Positions 62,270-64,000 of a stretch of 64,000 nucleotides of DNA are shown here, in pieces. A program made the translations under genes and the position numbers. This DNA comes from Anolis sagrei (taxonomy: Eukaryota > Chordata > Lepidosauria > Squamata > Anolidae). Every line of letters starts with the position of its first letter. The stretch's first letter is position 1. Below the pieces are notes generated by a model. It was not told where the DNA came from. It saw nothing but the letters and a program-made list of their open reading frames with translations, and made no database searches. The stretch covers positions 52,143,209 to 52,207,208 of the forward strand of contig NC_090022.1 in the NCBI RefSeq assembly GCF_037176765.1. The letters run 5' to 3'.

Positions 62270-62860
62270 ATTGTCATTATATATTATATGTAGTATTATA
62301 ATTAATATTTCAGTTTTGCTGGGTGTCTTCCTTGCTATCTTTTTGTAGACAAGTGAAGATTCTTTTGTTTCATCAGGTCTTTGAAGGATGATTGCGCAGG
62401 AAAAAGACCTTTCATGTACTGCGTTTACAGTAGGGTCCATTTGTTTGATGTGGTCTCTGCCTCGAGTTGTAAGCCACAGTCTTTCAACCTCCACAATAAT
62501 TATTTAATCAGAGTTGGACAGTCTTATCTTAAATTACAGCTCTATGCAAATATTCAAAAACATTGAACCTATTGCCATCTAATTACCTCTATTTCATTTT
62601 TATTTTTGAAACAAGCTTCGCTACCTCATTTTACATCTGTCCCTTCTGTCTATTCCTTCAACTAGAATTCTTCTGTTTTCTGAGGGCCACAGCAATGTGT
62701 GGCAGGATATAGCTAGTGATACAATATGGCTAGTGTGAATTTTAATTTAAAATTTTGATCAAAATAATTCTGGCATCCTATTTGTGAAGAACAATGGAGT
62801 AAATCAGACATGCCATCATGACTAACTTTTTGTTGTTGTTGAGATCAGTTGTGTTCCAGT
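62270..62860. other. CHCHD4 intron 1 stretch, nothing recognised
   Basis: No identified repeat or exon. Confidence 0.5.
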
Positions 62861-62869
62861 CAGGGGTAC

Positions 62870-63025
62870 TCAGATAACCCAGCTCAAAGCAGATATTGTG
62901 GGATTCTTTCCTTGATATTCTGGGATATAGGTCTGTGTGTAAGGGCCCTCAGGGTTATCTAAATCCACACTACCACATATTCCAGAAAATGTGGGATTTT
63001 ATACAGCTGTGTGGAAGGAGTCACC
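62870..63025. repeat. MITE family B, rearranged copy
   Basis: AGATAACCCAGCTCAAAGCA, GATATTCTGGGATATAGGTC, GTAAGGGCCCTC, then GGATTTTATACAGCTGTGTG. Parts of more than one copy. Confidence 0.6.
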
Positions 63026-63244
63026 GTCTATCCTGTGCTTAAATAAATAATAAATATTCTCTATTTTTCAGCTTTCACGAGTGGTAGGAATGTCCACCTT
63101 ATATATCAAAGATTAGATGCTCTTAAATGGAATATACAGTGCTCAGTCATCCATTTTTTTGATGTACTGTATTAGTAATGAGGATTTGTGCTACTTGTAT
63201 TGCATATAAAGATTAACTTTGTGAAGCAATTAACTTGATGATCT

Positions 63245-63373
63245 AAGGGCCCTTCTACATTGCCATATAATCCAGAATATCAAGGTGGATTATCTGAGTC
63301 TACGCTGCCATATAATCCAGTTCAAAACCGATAATCTGGATTTTATACAGCTGTGTAAAAGGGGCCTAAGGCT
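63245..63373. repeat. MITE family B, complete copy (~125 bp)
   Basis: GGGCCCTTCTACATTGCCAT ... CAGCTGTGTAAAAGGGGCC, flanked by TAA on both sides. The arms carry AATCCAGAATATCAAGG. Confidence 0.78.
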
Positions 63374-63807
63374 TCTTGGTTCAAATGTCATAATTCCCAC
63401 TCTGGTTAGGCTATCCTTATTGTATAAAGAATTGGCCTGTAGATTGTCTTAATTGGGTTTGAATATGTTTTGACTCATTGATTAATTCCTAAACTGAGCT
63501 ATGAACTTGAGACATCAAGAGGGACAGTGTTACTGGATGCTGTAGCAGCAGACTTTGAACTGGAATTTGAGTGATAGTTTACATGAATGAGAATTAACAA
63601 AATGGCACAGAAGTTGGTGAACTTGAGTTTAGCTGACTCTGCTTTCCTGCAGGATACTGTTGTCCATTTTCCACTTTCCATTGTGCATCCATATCTATCT
63701 TTAGTGGGCATCCCCAGTGTTCTGTCCTTGTTTTGGGTTGCTATCTTCAAAAACAATCTTAAATTTCAAAAACCGGTTCTGTAAACCTTGAGGGTTCCTC
63801 TAAAACA

Positions 63808-63885
63808 GCTGGTGAACTGGCTGGGATTTCTGGGAGTTGTAGGCCAAAACACCTGGGGACCTACAGGTTGAAAACCACTGCTGTA
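63808..63885. repeat. hAT MITE fragment (family of 1957-2091)
   Basis: GGCTGGGATTTCTGGGAGTT, GTAGGCCAAAACACCTGGGG, GGTTGAAAACCACTG. Right arm only. Confidence 0.8.
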
Positions 63886-64000
63886 AAACATTTATATTCC
63901 TGTTCTGAAATGATTTGTAATCACGGCAACAGAAAGGTTCAGGATGACTTTGCTATTACTTTATGCAATTAAACAACAAAGACAAAAATATTTGAGGCTA

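Noticed and set aside
56709-64000. Further CHCHD4 exons in the window
   Set aside because: I searched by eye for the codons of KDRIIFVTKED and the CPC and CX9C regions on the plus strand and found none; they are probably beyond 64000.

Overview
The window is vertebrate nuclear DNA from a squamate reptile. The evidence is intron-rich genes at low density and a repeat load of Sauria-type SINEs, RTE/BovB, CR1 and L2-like LINEs, Penelope-like elements, many short hAT-type palindromic elements and Helitrons. An iguanian such as an anole is a reasonable guess from the repeat families, but the species cannot be proved by eye. No bacterial or viral genes were seen.

Four host genes are present, in the order found at human 3p25. 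LSM3 is on the minus strand and only its 7-codon exon 1 is here (2310-2330). XPC is on the plus strand and complete, with 16 coding exons from 2904 to 25426 and about 952 aa. TMEM43 is on the minus strand and its coding sequence is complete, with 11 coding exons from 50196 down to 37832 and about 393 aa, plus a noncoding first exon near 56.3 kb. CHCHD4 is on the plus strand and only exon 1 is here (56687-56708). LSM3/XPC and TMEM43/CHCHD4 are two head-to-head pairs, each sharing a short GC-rich promoter. XPC and TMEM43 face each other tail to tail across about 11 kb. All exon joins were followed by reading frame and splice sites. The genes act separately: XPC starts global-genome nucleotide excision repair, LSM3 is a core subunit of Lsm RNA-binding rings, TMEM43 is a nuclear-envelope/ER membrane protein, and CHCHD4 is the mitochondrial intermembrane-space disulfide relay (MIA40).

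The gap between XPC and TMEM43 holds the most unusual structure. Four Helitron-like units of about 1.8 kb lie head to tail (28782-35961). Each has a promoter-like head with duplicated octamer and CCAAT motifs, ten copies of a ~142-bp minisatellite, and a hairpin-CTAG Helitron 3' end. The minisatellite resembles the inside of a hAT element at 54.1-55.6 kb in the same window. Other points of interest are a 178-bp almost perfect palindrome inside the LSM3/XPC promoter, hammerhead-ribozyme-like cores in Penelope-like terminal repeats, doubled ZNF143-like sites in the TMEM43/CHCHD4 promoter, and several clear nested insertions with target-site duplications.

The rest of the intronic and intergenic sequence is interspersed repeats or sequence in which I recognise nothing.
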